A DNA stretch of 12,185 bases from Bacteroidales bacterium (GCA_008933525.1 WBUV01000051.1:1-12185), one strand, 5' to 3'. Positions 1 to 7,662 are shown, numbered from the stretch's first letter. Translations and numbers: made by a program. Notes: generated by a model from the letters alone, not told the origin.

Positions 1-597
1 ACCATAAACAGCACCAGAAGCTCCTACTGTTGGAATTTCGAGTTGTAGCTGCAAAAGCTGTTGTGTATATTGCGATGCCTGTTCAATAAAAATTGGATTT
101 GTTGGAGAAACGAACCATTTATCGAGAAAGTTAGCGTAAACCTGATCGTAATACTCCGGAAAATGCCGTGTAACAAAAGCAGCAAAAGACTGAGGCGATG
201 GGGTGTTAAGCATTGCAATTGCATCGTTCTGAATAGAGTTTAGATGAAGATAATTCACCAAAAGATGAATTGCAGCAGCTCCCAACCCTGTTGCTAGGTA
301 GTAAAATAGAAACCTCTTTCCTCCCCAAACTTGCTCCAGAATTCGTCCAAACATATAGAGGGCGAACATATTAAAGAAAAGATGAAACATCCCTCCATGC
401 ATAAACATATGCGTTACAAACTGATATGGTTTGAAGTTTGGCGAATTGGGCGAATAAAGTCCAAGTATTCTATTTAAATCCACATTAAATGTGGTTTGGG
501 CTACCCATGTAACAAGTAGCATTATCACATTTATAATAATTAAGTTTTTCACCACTGGGGGAATTGTACTTAAAAAACCTCTTTCGCTATAGTTCAT
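1..597 (-). CDS. Rhomboid family intramembrane serine protease (3' end beyond left edge)
   Basis: Rhomboids cut transmembrane segments of other proteins inside the lipid bilayer using a Ser-His dyad. Translating from the ATG at 597 gives 199 open codons that run off the left edge, so the C-terminus, including the catalytic His helix, is not visible. Seen: a hydrophobic first helix (residues about 18-34), then HMFMHGGMFHLFFNMF at about 63-78, containing the conserved HxxxN element (H72, N76) of TM2. A further helix follows at about 96-115. GASGAVYG (192-199) is the canonical GxSG active-site motif, with Ser194 as the nucleophile. A polar, Gln-rich segment of about 70 residues (about 118-188) separates TM3 from the Ser helix, longer than in compact rhomboids such as GlpG. 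The start lies 45 bp beyond the mutL stop on the same strand, so co-transcription with mutL is likely. Family assignment is firm; the substrate is unknown. Confidence 0.93.
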   Translation of the reverse strand, partial: MNYSERGFLSTIPPVVKNLIIINVIMLLVTWVAQTTFNVDLNRILGLYSPNSPNFKPYQFVTHMFMHGGMFHLFFNMFALYMFGRILEQVWGGKRFLFYYLATGLGAAAIHLLVNYLHLNSIQNDAIAMLNTPSPQSFAAFVTRHFPEYYDQVYANFLDKWFVSPTNPIFIEQASQYTQQLLQLQLEIPTVGASGAVYG

Positions 598-642
598 CCT
601 TAATAGTGTTTAATCAAAAAAACATCAATAAAATCGAAAAGT

Positions 643-2481
643 TTACTTCAACTTTTTATCAAGTTCATCCATCTCAATAATTGCCAGAACTTTTTTACCA
701 TCCGATGTGTAATTGGGATGGTTGCAAGCAAAAAGTTTATCGACCAACTCCTGCATCTCAAATGCAGAAAGATTTCTGTTGTATCCAATTGCAGCGGCCT
801 TTGCCATCGATGCGGCAATTCGCTGCTTAGCATCATCGAATGGTAGGCTCTGGTTTTCTTTTATCTCCATCAGCAAATCGTCGATCAACTTTAGGGGCTC
901 GGTTGTTTTTAGATTAGCAGGAAGGCTGTTTATTCCAATTGTGTTGTGCCCTAAATTGCTAACTTCTAAACCCATTTGCGATAGTTGCTGCTGATTGTCC
1001 ATTATCAACGCAAAGTCCTGAGCGCTCATCTCTATGGTTTGCGGGTAGAGTTCGCGTTGAGCAATATTATGCTCCGATGTAAGGCTCTCCAGGTACTGCT
1101 CAAACAAAATCCGTTCGTGAGCTCGTTTCTGGTCAATGACCATTAACCCCGATTTAACTGTGGTTAAAATGTACTTGCCTTTAACTTGGTAAAACTTGGT
1201 AGAGGTTTCAGCAGGAGCATCATCAAATCCCTTCGATGCGAATGTTTGTAGGGTTAATTGAGTTGGCTCTTCTTGAACTGGTTTATCGGCATAAAGTTGC
1301 TCCCACCCTTCGGGACGGCTTGGCTTATGATGCTTTACAGACGAACCTCCGCCCGAAAATTTTTTGCCTTCGTCCTCAAAAGGGTTGAAGTGCGGATTAA
1401 TTTCAATCTCAGGGGGTGTAACAGGAGCATTTTTGGGGAAAAATGGGATATCGAAACCAGGATCGCTATCAAAATCGATAGAAGGTACAACCGCAAACTT
1501 GCCCAATGTTTCCTTTACTGCGGCATGCAAAATTTGCCAGATCATTCGTTCATCCTCAAACTTAATCTCGGTTTTTGTCGGATGAATATTTACATCGATA
1601 GTTTTTGGATCGATATCGAGGTAGATAAAATAAGTGGGAATACTATCGGCGGGCAAAAGACGGTTATATGCATTTATTACGGCACGGTTCAGAAATGGAT
1701 TCTTCATAAATCGGCCATTCACAAAGAAGAACTGCTCACCCGGACTTTTCTTTGCACTCTCAGGTTTCCCAATAAAACCATCAATACTTACTATGGTTGT
1801 TTGGGTTGTGATATCGAGCAATTGCGAATTCACAGGTTTACCAAACAATCCAACAATTCGCTGCTTTAGACTACTTGCATTGAGTCTGTATATATCGGCA
1901 CCGTTGTGCGATAAACTCATGCTAATCTCGGGATACGCCAACGCAACCCTTTGGAATTCCGAAATTATGTGCTTTAGCTCTATTGAGGTGCTTTTCAGAA
2001 ACTTTCTTCGAGCAGGGATGTTGAAGAAAAGATTCTTGATTGTAAAGTTGGTCCCTACCGGACAACTGATAGGTTGCTGAGCAACAAATTCTGAACCATT
2101 GATTTGAATTTGTGTTCCAAGTTCATCGGCAACTCTTCTTGTGCGCAACTCAACCTCGGCCACAGCGGCAATTGACGCAAGAGCTTCGCCCCGGAAACCC
2201 ATTGTTCGAATATCGAACAAATCGTTGGCTACCTTAATTTTCGAAGTAGCATGACGCTCAAAGCAAAGCCGAGCATCGGTTTCGGACATACCAACACCAT
2301 CATCAATCACTTGAATGGAGGCTTTTCCTCCATCCTTCACAATTAGCTGAATATTTTTGGCGCCAGCATCAATGGAATTCTCCATCAACTCCTTAACCGC
2401 CGATGCAGGGCGTTGAACAACCTCGCCAGCGGCTATTTGATTGGCAACGGAATCGGGTAAGAGTTGAATAATATCGGCCAT
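643..2481 (-). CDS. mutL: DNA mismatch repair protein MutL
   Basis: MutL is the dimeric GHKL ATPase that links mismatch recognition by MutS to downstream strand removal. The 612-residue length is normal. The N-terminal ATPase domain is intact: ELMENSIDAGA (31-41; E31 is the expected general base and N35 the Mg ligand), DGVGM (61-65), ATSKI (78-82), GFRGEAL (95-101), and NIHPTK with the ATP-contacting Lys303. A low-complexity linker covers about 335-430. The C-terminal dimerisation domain starts near 430. Its metal-binding endonuclease motif, usually DQHA(x)2E(x)4E, reads DQKRAHERILFE (450-461), so the His-Ala pair is replaced by Lys-Arg. The second motif, ACxxxxKA, is represented by ASMAKAAA without the Cys. 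The CPHGRP region reads CNHPNY (586-591). A degenerate clamp-binding-like QRELYP lies at 475-480. The ATG is 12 bp after the upstream small gene, so this is probably one operon. Whether this MutL nicks DNA is uncertain; its identity as MutL is not. Confidence 0.98.
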   Translation of the reverse strand: MADIIQLLPDSVANQIAAGEVVQRPASAVKELMENSIDAGAKNIQLIVKDGGKASIQVIDDGVGMSETDARLCFERHATSKIKVANDLFDIRTMGFRGEALASIAAVAEVELRTRRVADELGTQIQINGSEFVAQQPISCPVGTNFTIKNLFFNIPARRKFLKSTSIELKHIISEFQRVALAYPEISMSLSHNGADIYRLNASSLKQRIVGLFGKPVNSQLLDITTQTTIVSIDGFIGKPESAKKSPGEQFFFVNGRFMKNPFLNRAVINAYNRLLPADSIPTYFIYLDIDPKTIDVNIHPTKTEIKFEDERMIWQILHAAVKETLGKFAVVPSIDFDSDPGFDIPFFPKNAPVTPPEIEINPHFNPFEDEGKKFSGGGSSVKHHKPSRPEGWEQLYADKPVQEEPTQLTLQTFASKGFDDAPAETSTKFYQVKGKYILTTVKSGLMVIDQKRAHERILFEQYLESLTSEHNIAQRELYPQTIEMSAQDFALIMDNQQQLSQMGLEVSNLGHNTIGINSLPANLKTTEPLKLIDDLLMEIKENQSLPFDDAKQRIAASMAKAAAIGYNRNLSAFEMQELVDKLFACNHPNYTSDGKKVLAIIEMDELDKKLK

Positions 2482-2493
2482 GAATGGGAAAAA

Positions 2494-2772
2494 TTACCTA
2501 AAAAAAACAAAATACGCCGCCAACAGTAGCAAGAACAGAATGATTAAAATCCTGACAGTAGATTGCCTGCTCTGCGAGTACTTATTCAGCCTTTTACTCT
2601 GAAACTTGCCTTTAATATTAGGAACAAACGGAGTGTCCTCATCATTAAGCCCAAGTTCACGCTTCATTCTGGCTTCGCGTTCCTTCATCTCCTCCTTTTG
2701 CTCATTATAGTAAATAGGCTTATAGTTAAACCCTTTGGGTTTGCCTGTTTTAAAAAATGTAAATATTGCCAT
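2494..2772 (-). CDS. Small conserved tail-anchored membrane protein upstream of mutL
   Basis: A 92-residue protein of unknown function. The N-terminal third is basic and aromatic (FKTGKPKGFNYKPIYYNEQK, 7-26), followed by a strongly charged, probably helical stretch (about 24-40) and a basic region (about 52-70). One hydrophobic helix sits at the extreme C-terminus (about 73-91, ending FFR). There is no signal peptide, so a cytosolic protein anchored by its tail is the natural reading. From memory, short proteins with a similar FNYxPxYY motif recur beside mutL across Bacteroidota and are sometimes carried in databases under a misleading riboflavin synthase label; I could not check this here. 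It ends 12 bp before mutL on the same strand, which suggests joint expression. Nothing in the sequence supports an enzymatic role. Confidence 0.8.
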   Translation of the reverse strand: MAIFTFFKTGKPKGFNYKPIYYNEQKEEMKEREARMKRELGLNDEDTPFVPNIKGKFQSKRLNKYSQSRQSTVRILIILFLLLLAAYFVFFR

Positions 2773-2794
2773 GGCTAATTCTTTTTCACGTCTA

Positions 2795-2802
2795 CAAAAT
2801 TA
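2795..2802 (-). promoter_or_regulatory. Possible -7 promoter element for the small protein-mutL-rhomboid operon
   Basis: Read on the minus strand, the bases are TAATTTTG, an exact match to the Bacteroidota -7 consensus TAnnTTTG, ending 22 bases before the ATG at 2772. No TTG -33 element appears at the usual distance of about 19-20 bases; the nearest candidate (2831-2833) is 28 bases away. In AT-rich DNA an 8-mer like this arises by chance, so this is only a candidate. Confidence 0.3.
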
Positions 2803-2942
2803 GAGATTTTAATTGATTGACCGAATAATACAACGTTTCAATTCAGGATTTAATATAGTTTAAAAGTTTTCTTTTGGGGTTCGTTAGTTTTCAGTAGTTT
2901 AGCAACTCCGGCTGAAAAGGTTTAACTTTCAAGAAAAATTTT

Positions 2943-3665
2943 ATGCAAAAGTGGATTACCAAAAATAGATATGAGATACATAGGGTTCTAAAAGATCGAT
3001 GTAATTCATTTTTAATCTCTAGCGAAAATTTCATTTTACTTGTTGATACAGGCAAAACATCGGCATATAAAAAATTGATACGAAATATCAACTCACTAAA
3101 TATACATCCATATTCGAATAAAATTCTTGTACTAACGCATACTCATTTCGATCATTGTCAAAATGCCGCCAAACTTTCAACTTTGAACGGATTCAAGATT
3201 TGGGTTGGCAAAGCCGAATCAACTTTTATAAAAAACGGGTATACACCTATTCCACAGGGAACAAATATATTTACAAAGATTTTAGTTGCTGTTGCCAAAC
3301 GGCTTTTAAAGCCATTTCTAGGTTATGCACCATTTGATGTCGACTTAGAAGTTACCAATAACGTACTTTTGACTGAATATAATCTAAACATCAAAATAGT
3401 GGCAACCCCAGGTCACTCCGCTGGCTCAGTAAGTATAATTGTGGACGATGAAATTGCGCTTGTTGGCGATGCTCTTTTTGGAATTTTCCCGAACTCCATA
3501 CACCCTCCATTTGCAGACGACACAAAAGAGATGATAAAAAGTTGGGATAAACTACTACAAACCAATTGCAAACTATTTATGCCCGCCCACGGAAAACCTG
3601 TTAGCCGCGAACTTATGCAGAAGGAATTTAAACTATACTCAACAAAAAATGACTTCCAATCATAA
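2943..3665 (+). CDS. Metallo-beta-lactamase-fold hydrolase
   Basis: A 240-residue protein of the MBL superfamily, which binds one or two metals (usually zinc) and hydrolyses esters, thioesters, lactones, phosphodiesters or related bonds. All expected metal ligands are present: THTHFDH (65-71; H66, H68, D70, H71), PGHS with H158, VGDALF with D176, and PAHGKP with H216. The strand before the first motif carries LLVDTG (32-37), also typical. There is no signal peptide, so it is cytosolic, and no extra domain such as rhodanese or beta-CASP. That makes the closest generic comparison the glyoxalase II-like group, but the substrate cannot be named from sequence. It is the first plus-strand gene after a 170-bp divergent gap shared with the mutL operon, and the next gene is 108 bp downstream. 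The ATG at 2943 places the first beta strands at the usual distance from the HxHxDH motif. Confidence 0.93.
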   Translation: MQKWITKNRYEIHRVLKDRCNSFLISSENFILLVDTGKTSAYKKLIRNINSLNIHPYSNKILVLTHTHFDHCQNAAKLSTLNGFKIWVGKAESTFIKNGYTPIPQGTNIFTKILVAVAKRLLKPFLGYAPFDVDLEVTNNVLLTEYNLNIKIVATPGHSAGSVSIIVDDEIALVGDALFGIFPNSIHPPFADDTKEMIKSWDKLLQTNCKLFMPAHGKPVSRELMQKEFKLYSTKNDFQS

Positions 3666-3773
3666 ATATATCTTATTTTTTCACAATTGCCACTCTACTT
3701 AATACGTTTAACAATCCAGCACGTTTGCTATTTGTTTAAAAAGTAGTAACTTACCTCGAATAATGTAGTTTAT

Positions 3774-4421
3774 ATGAAAATAGTTGCAATAAGAGTGATG
3801 GTGTTGCTAGCAATTGTTTTTCTCGTTGATAGCTGCACTAAGAATATTGAGCCATTTCCCGATGCTGTTAAACTGAACACATCATTCTCGCTACCTGTTG
3901 GTTCAGGTGAAGTTTCATTATCAAAAACACTAGAAACACTGGGCGTACCAAGCGTTAATTTAACCGAGAATGTTCCTGAGTGGGCTACTTATGGAGTAGT
4001 TTACTATGCCGACACCTTGCCGTTGAATTTAACCGAAGTTTATGATAACGCAGAGTTCATTAACTACTTAATGATTCGAACAAATATTTGGAACGATTTT
4101 CCGTTGGGTGGATTTGCGCAAGTTTACTTTTTAGATGGATCCGATTCAGTTATCGATTCTCTGTACAATGAAAGAGTCACAGTTCCTGCTGCAGAGCATT
4201 ACGACGATGGAGTTGTGGTGGGCACCAAGTTTGAATCGTTCAGAACAGAATTTAGTAAGGCTAGAATTGAATTACTAAGCGATGCCAAGAAAGTGGTTAT
4301 TTACTCAGGTTTAATTGTTACAAACGAAGGTGTAACAGAGAGTAATATTAACTATTTCGATCGGTATAAGCTCAAAGTTCAGGTGGCACTTAGAGTCGAT
4401 TTTTCGTTTAATGCGGATTGA
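3774..4421 (+). CDS. Exported lipoprotein of unknown function
   Basis: A 215-residue protein. A short basic N-terminus and hydrophobic stretch (about 3-18) lead to VDSC, with Cys21 as the likely lipidated residue; Asp at -2 makes the lipobox slightly atypical. The mature part starts CTKNIEPFPDAVKLN and looks rich in beta strands, with no recognised enzymatic motif and no obvious acidic surface-export signal directly after Cys21. It is probably anchored in the outer membrane, facing the periplasm. Its TGA stop shares one base with the ATG of the next gene (TGATG at 4419-4423), which points to translational coupling with the DUF5723 barrel-like protein and perhaps a joint function at the outer membrane. 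The 108 bp upstream (3666-3773) contain no convincing Bacteroidota-type promoter. I do not recognise the family. Confidence 0.85.
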   Translation: MKIVAIRVMVLLAIVFLVDSCTKNIEPFPDAVKLNTSFSLPVGSGEVSLSKTLETLGVPSVNLTENVPEWATYGVVYYADTLPLNLTEVYDNAEFINYLMIRTNIWNDFPLGGFAQVYFLDGSDSVIDSLYNERVTVPAAEHYDDGVVVGTKFESFRTEFSKARIELLSDAKKVVIYSGLIVTNEGVTESNINYFDRYKLKVQVALRVDFSFNAD

Positions 4422-5857
4422 TGTTTACTATGCAAAAATATTCATTGGTTGTTTTGGCATTACTTCTTCATATAGAGTTATTCTCGCAGCAGGATAACAC
4501 ACTTTTCCTAATGCATAATGTTCCGCAAGCGAATTTTATAAATCCCGCGGTTCAAATCAATTGTCAGCAATACGTTGGTTTGCCAATTCTCTCTTCGTTT
4601 CACTTAAATGTTAATTCTACAGGATTTTCGTATAGTTCTTTTGCAAATGGAACATCAGCATTGGATTTAAATGGACTTGTAGGGCAAATGCACAGTTGGG
4701 ATTTTCTTTCCGAGGAGCTGCACTACACACCTATTTCCTTTGGATTTATGTACGATCGGAAACAGTACTTCAACTTTGCTTTGACCGAAAGGGTCGAAAC
4801 AAAAGTGTTTATTCCCAAGAAATTCTTATCGCTTTTTGTTGACGGAAATACTCAGTTTTTGGGGAATGGTTTAAAAACCAGAAATCCTGGGGTTAACGCT
4901 ATGTACTATCGGGAATTCTCCTTCGGATATTCAAAACAGCTAAAGAACGATCTGATTGTGGGTGTACATGCCAAACTTCTTTTTGGGCTTGGAGGAATTT
5001 TCACTCGGCGCAAGCCTATTAATGTTGAGGTTGATGCTTTAACCCATGATCTTTACGGAAGTTGGAATCCAAAGGTTGATGTGGCTTACCCTGTAAGCGT
5101 ATCGACCGATGCGCAGGGAAATGTCACTGGAGTTAACCCCGACGGATTCTCACCCATGAGTTTTTTCCTGAATTTTGGCAATCAGGGATTGGCCGCCGAT
5201 TTTGGTTTTATTTGGAAAAAGGATGATATAACCTGGAGCGGAAGCATTCTAGACCTCGGACTTATATGGTGGCACAAGCAAACAACCCGATTCGAAAATC
5301 AGGGAGAGTTTGCATACCGAGGAGCAACTCCGGCCGACCTTGCCGATCCCGATGCTTATATTAATGAATTGAACGACTCAATCAATAACCAGATTCAATT
5401 TACACATCAGAAAAAAGGATTCATCACACTGTTAAATCCTAAAATTTACTTTGGCGGAAACTACCCAATTCATGAGCGTTTACTGGTTGGTGGACATATA
5501 AGAACTGAGTGGTACCCAGGCCGACCAGTGTTGGGATTAACCTTATCGGGAACGGCATACAGCAAAAAAGGTAGTTCAGTTTCATTAACCTACTCGGCAA
5601 TGAATGGCTCATTTATGAACTTAGGCTTGGGGTTTGGTTGGGGAACTGAGAAATTTCAATTCTATATGATGTCCGACAACTTAATGGTGGCATTTTTCCC
5701 CGAAAAAGCTAGAAATGCAAACCTACGCTTTGGGTTTAATATGTTTTTTGGCTGCACCGATAAGAAGAAAGAGGTAAAAGTCCCCCGAACCGATGGATGC
5801 GGTTGCTACTGGCGCTGGGACGATAAAACTCGAAGGAAAAAAAGTGGGGTCAAATAA
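4421..5857 (+). CDS. DUF5723 family outer-membrane beta-barrel-like protein
   Basis: About 478 residues, predicted to be exported. The signal peptide is MFTMQKYSLVVLALLLHIEL, followed by FSQQ, with cleavage probably near residues 22-24. Straight after it comes TLFLMHNVPQANFINPAVQ (about 27-45), the N-terminal signature I associate with DUF5723 proteins of Bacteroidota. The rest alternates aromatic and glycine-rich strands ending in NLRFGFNMFFG (434-444), like the last strand of an outer-membrane barrel. An unusual basic tail with three cysteines (C445, C460, C462) follows. The frame also opens with a TTG at 4418, but ATG 4421, overlapping the preceding stop as TGATG, is preferred; ATG 4430 would also leave a good signal peptide. 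The function of the family is unknown. Tight linkage to a lipoprotein suggests the two act together. ComM lies 51 bp downstream. Confidence 0.85.
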   Translation: MFTMQKYSLVVLALLLHIELFSQQDNTLFLMHNVPQANFINPAVQINCQQYVGLPILSSFHLNVNSTGFSYSSFANGTSALDLNGLVGQMHSWDFLSEELHYTPISFGFMYDRKQYFNFALTERVETKVFIPKKFLSLFVDGNTQFLGNGLKTRNPGVNAMYYREFSFGYSKQLKNDLIVGVHAKLLFGLGGIFTRRKPINVEVDALTHDLYGSWNPKVDVAYPVSVSTDAQGNVTGVNPDGFSPMSFFLNFGNQGLAADFGFIWKKDDITWSGSILDLGLIWWHKQTTRFENQGEFAYRGATPADLADPDAYINELNDSINNQIQFTHQKKGFITLLNPKIYFGGNYPIHERLLVGGHIRTEWYPGRPVLGLTLSGTAYSKKGSSVSLTYSAMNGSFMNLGLGFGWGTEKFQFYMMSDNLMVAFFPEKARNANLRFGFNMFFGCTDKKKEVKVPRTDGCGCYWRWDDKTRRKKSGVK

Positions 5858-5908
5858 TATGATCAGCTAACAAATACCCATCAACTTACCTTTTAAACCT
5901 TATAAAAC

Positions 5909-7447
5909 ATGCTCGTTAAAACATTCGGTAGCGCAGTTCACGGAATAAAAGCCACAACAATTACTATTGAAGTTAGTGTATCAAAAGGGATAAACTTCTT
6001 TCTAGTTGGTTTGCCCGATAACGCCGTAAAAGAGAGCCAGCAGCGAATTACATCGGCGTTGGAAACCAACGGTTTCAAATTTCCCAAACACAGGGTGGTT
6101 ATAAATATGGCTCCGGCCGATATTCGCAAGGAAGGCGCAGCCTACGATTTACCTTTGGCTGTAGGAATTCTTGCAGCATCGGAGCAAATGAATGCCGATA
6201 TGCTTGCTGAGTACATTGTTATGGGTGAACTCTCGCTCGATGGCACTGTGCAACCAATTAAGGGAGTTTTGCCAATTGCCATTCAGGCACGCGAGGAGGG
6301 CTTTAAGGGCTTTATTGTACCCAAACAAAATGCTCGCGAAGCTGCAGTGGTCAACAACTTGGATGTATATGGTGTTGAAAACATTATGGAAGTAATCGAT
6401 TTTTTCAACGGCAATAGCACCCTGGAACCAACAATTGTAAATACGCGCGAAGAGTTTTTTACTAACGCCAATGCCTACGAAGTAGACTTTTTTGATGTTA
6501 AAGGACAGGAGAATGTGAAGCGTGCTTTGGAAGTTGCCGCGGCTGGTGGTCACAACATTATAATGATTGGCCCTCCGGGTGCAGGTAAAACAATGCTTGC
6601 AAAGCGTTTACCCACAATTATTCCACCATTATCGCTCCGGGAAGCATTGGAAACAACAAAGATTCACTCTGTTGCAGGAAAGATAGACAAAGAAACATCG
6701 CTGATGACTCGTCGTCCCTTTCGAAGTCCTCACCACACTATTTCTGATGTAGCCCTTGTAGGCGGTGGACAATATCCCCAACCAGGAGAAATATCATTAG
6801 CGCATAATGGTGTTTTATTCCTCGATGAACTTCCAGAGTTCAAACGAACCGTTCTGGAAGTTATGCGCCAACCTCTCGAGGATAGGGTAATCAATATCTC
6901 ACGCGCAAAGTTCGCAGTGGAGTACCCTGCAAGTTTTATGCTCGTAGCATCAATGAATCCTTGCCCTTGTGGGTACTACAATCATCCCGATAAAGAGTGC
7001 GTTTGCTCCCCGGGTATAGTTCAAAAGTACCTAAATAAAATATCGGGACCGTTGCTTGATAGAATCGATATACACGTTGAGGTTATTCCAGTTCCATTTG
7101 AAAAATTATCGGGTGCTCCACTCTCGGAGAGCAGCGAGTTAATTAGACAAAGAGTTATAAAAGCAAGGCAAATTCAGGAGGAAAGGTTTATTGAATGGAA
7201 CGAAGTGCATAGTAACGCTCAAATGACATCAAAACTTATTCGAAAATTCTGCAACTTAGATAACGCCGGAACAGCCCTAATAAAAACTGCAATGGAACGT
7301 CTTGGCTTGTCGGCAAGGGCTTACGATAGAATTTTAAAAGTGTCGCGAACAATTGCAGACTTGGATTGTTCTGAGTCAATTCAACCTCAACACCTTGCAG
7401 AGGCAATACAGTATAGGAGTTTGGACAGAGAAAATTGGGCAGGCTAA
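5909..7447 (+). CDS. comM: YifB/ComM family Mg-chelatase-like AAA+ ATPase
   Basis: A 512-residue, full-length member of the YifB/ComM family. ComM has been shown in other bacteria to be a hexameric helicase that drives branch migration during natural transformation. Domains in order: a Lon-protease-like ChlI fold (about 1-170, with LVGLPDNAVKES at 32-43 but no protease role expected), the AAA+ module with Walker A GPPGAGKT (221-228), RRPFRSPHH (268-276), Walker B VLFLDE (302-307), and LLDRID (382-387) in the arginine-finger region. The C-terminal Mg-chelatase helical domain covers about 410-510. A four-cysteine cluster, CPCG...CVC (C352, C354, C364, C366), is the family's zinc-finger-like insert. 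The gene is widespread even in species not known to be transformable, so competence cannot be inferred. It follows the DUF5723 gene by 51 bp, probably in one transcript without a functional link. A weak hairpin and T-run follow the stop. Confidence 0.95.
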   Translation: MLVKTFGSAVHGIKATTITIEVSVSKGINFFLVGLPDNAVKESQQRITSALETNGFKFPKHRVVINMAPADIRKEGAAYDLPLAVGILAASEQMNADMLAEYIVMGELSLDGTVQPIKGVLPIAIQAREEGFKGFIVPKQNAREAAVVNNLDVYGVENIMEVIDFFNGNSTLEPTIVNTREEFFTNANAYEVDFFDVKGQENVKRALEVAAAGGHNIIMIGPPGAGKTMLAKRLPTIIPPLSLREALETTKIHSVAGKIDKETSLMTRRPFRSPHHTISDVALVGGGQYPQPGEISLAHNGVLFLDELPEFKRTVLEVMRQPLEDRVINISRAKFAVEYPASFMLVASMNPCPCGYYNHPDKECVCSPGIVQKYLNKISGPLLDRIDIHVEVIPVPFEKLSGAPLSESSELIRQRVIKARQIQEERFIEWNEVHSNAQMTSKLIRKFCNLDNAGTALIKTAMERLGLSARAYDRILKVSRTIADLDCSESIQPQHLAEAIQYRSLDRENWAG

Positions 7448-7478
7448 AATAATACTTTTTTTGATAGTTGAATTAAGG

Positions 7479-7502
7479 GATGTTTGAAAACATCGTGTTT
7501 TT
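7479..7502 (+). terminator. Weak candidate intrinsic terminator after comM
   Basis: A perfect 7-bp inverted repeat (7479-7485 with 7488-7494) is followed by GTG and five T residues (7498-7502). The stem has only two G-C pairs, so termination would be inefficient. It lies 31 bp after the comM stop, where a terminator would be expected, since hppA appears to have its own promoter. Confidence 0.35.
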
Positions 7503-7562
7503 ATAGTAGTAGCCCTAAAAAAATTATTTTGGCTATTTCCTCGAATTGTTACAGTTCGTATA

Positions 7563-7592
7563 TTGCCCTTATGGAATTATAATGTAAATTGT
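7563..7592 (+). promoter_or_regulatory. Candidate Bacteroidota-type promoter for hppA
   Basis: TTG at 7563-7565 and TAAATTGT at 7585-7592 are separated by 19 bases, the spacing typical of the TTG...TAnnTTTG promoters used by the primary sigma factor of Bacteroidota. The -7 match is 6 of 8 (TAnnTT conserved, then GT instead of TG). Transcription would begin near 7599, giving a leader of about 60 bases before the ATG at 7663. Confidence 0.3.
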
Positions 7593-7662
7593 TACGCTAT
7601 ATCCTTAAAAATGAATAAAAAATACCTAAATACAATTATTAACCTAAACTAAATCTTGAAGT

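Larger units (their letters stand above)
7448..7662 (+). other. 215-bp intergenic region with three small hairpins ahead of hppA
   Basis: No plausible coding sequence lies here. Three inverted repeats follow one another. The first is 7479-7494 (GATGTTT/AAACATC). The second is 7510-7535 (TAGCC/GGCTA, with an inner AAAA/TTTT pairing). The third is 7542-7558 (CGAATTG/CAGTTCG around a 3-base loop, with one G-T pair). The first probably ends the comM transcript. The other two lie upstream of a possible hppA promoter, so they would be either further terminator structures or DNA-level operator-like sites. The stretch from about 7595 to 7662 would be an AT-rich leader of hppA. Confidence 0.5.

Noticed and set aside
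1258..1869. A 203-codon plus-strand open frame
   Set aside because: It lies fully antisense to mutL, whose translation matches the family throughout, and its own product shows no domain-like pattern.
3666..3773. Promoter for the lipoprotein gene
   Set aside because: TACGTTTA (3703-3710) and CACGTTTG (3720-3727) each miss the -7 consensus by one base, but neither has a TTG at the correct distance upstream.
4418..4420. TTG as the start codon of the DUF5723 protein
   Set aside because: An ATG follows immediately at 4421 and overlaps the preceding TGA stop in a classic TGATG arrangement; the TTG adds only one residue.
6149..6553. A 134-codon minus-strand open frame
   Set aside because: It is antisense to the conserved N-terminal half and Walker A region of comM; the product looks like a reversed-strand artefact.
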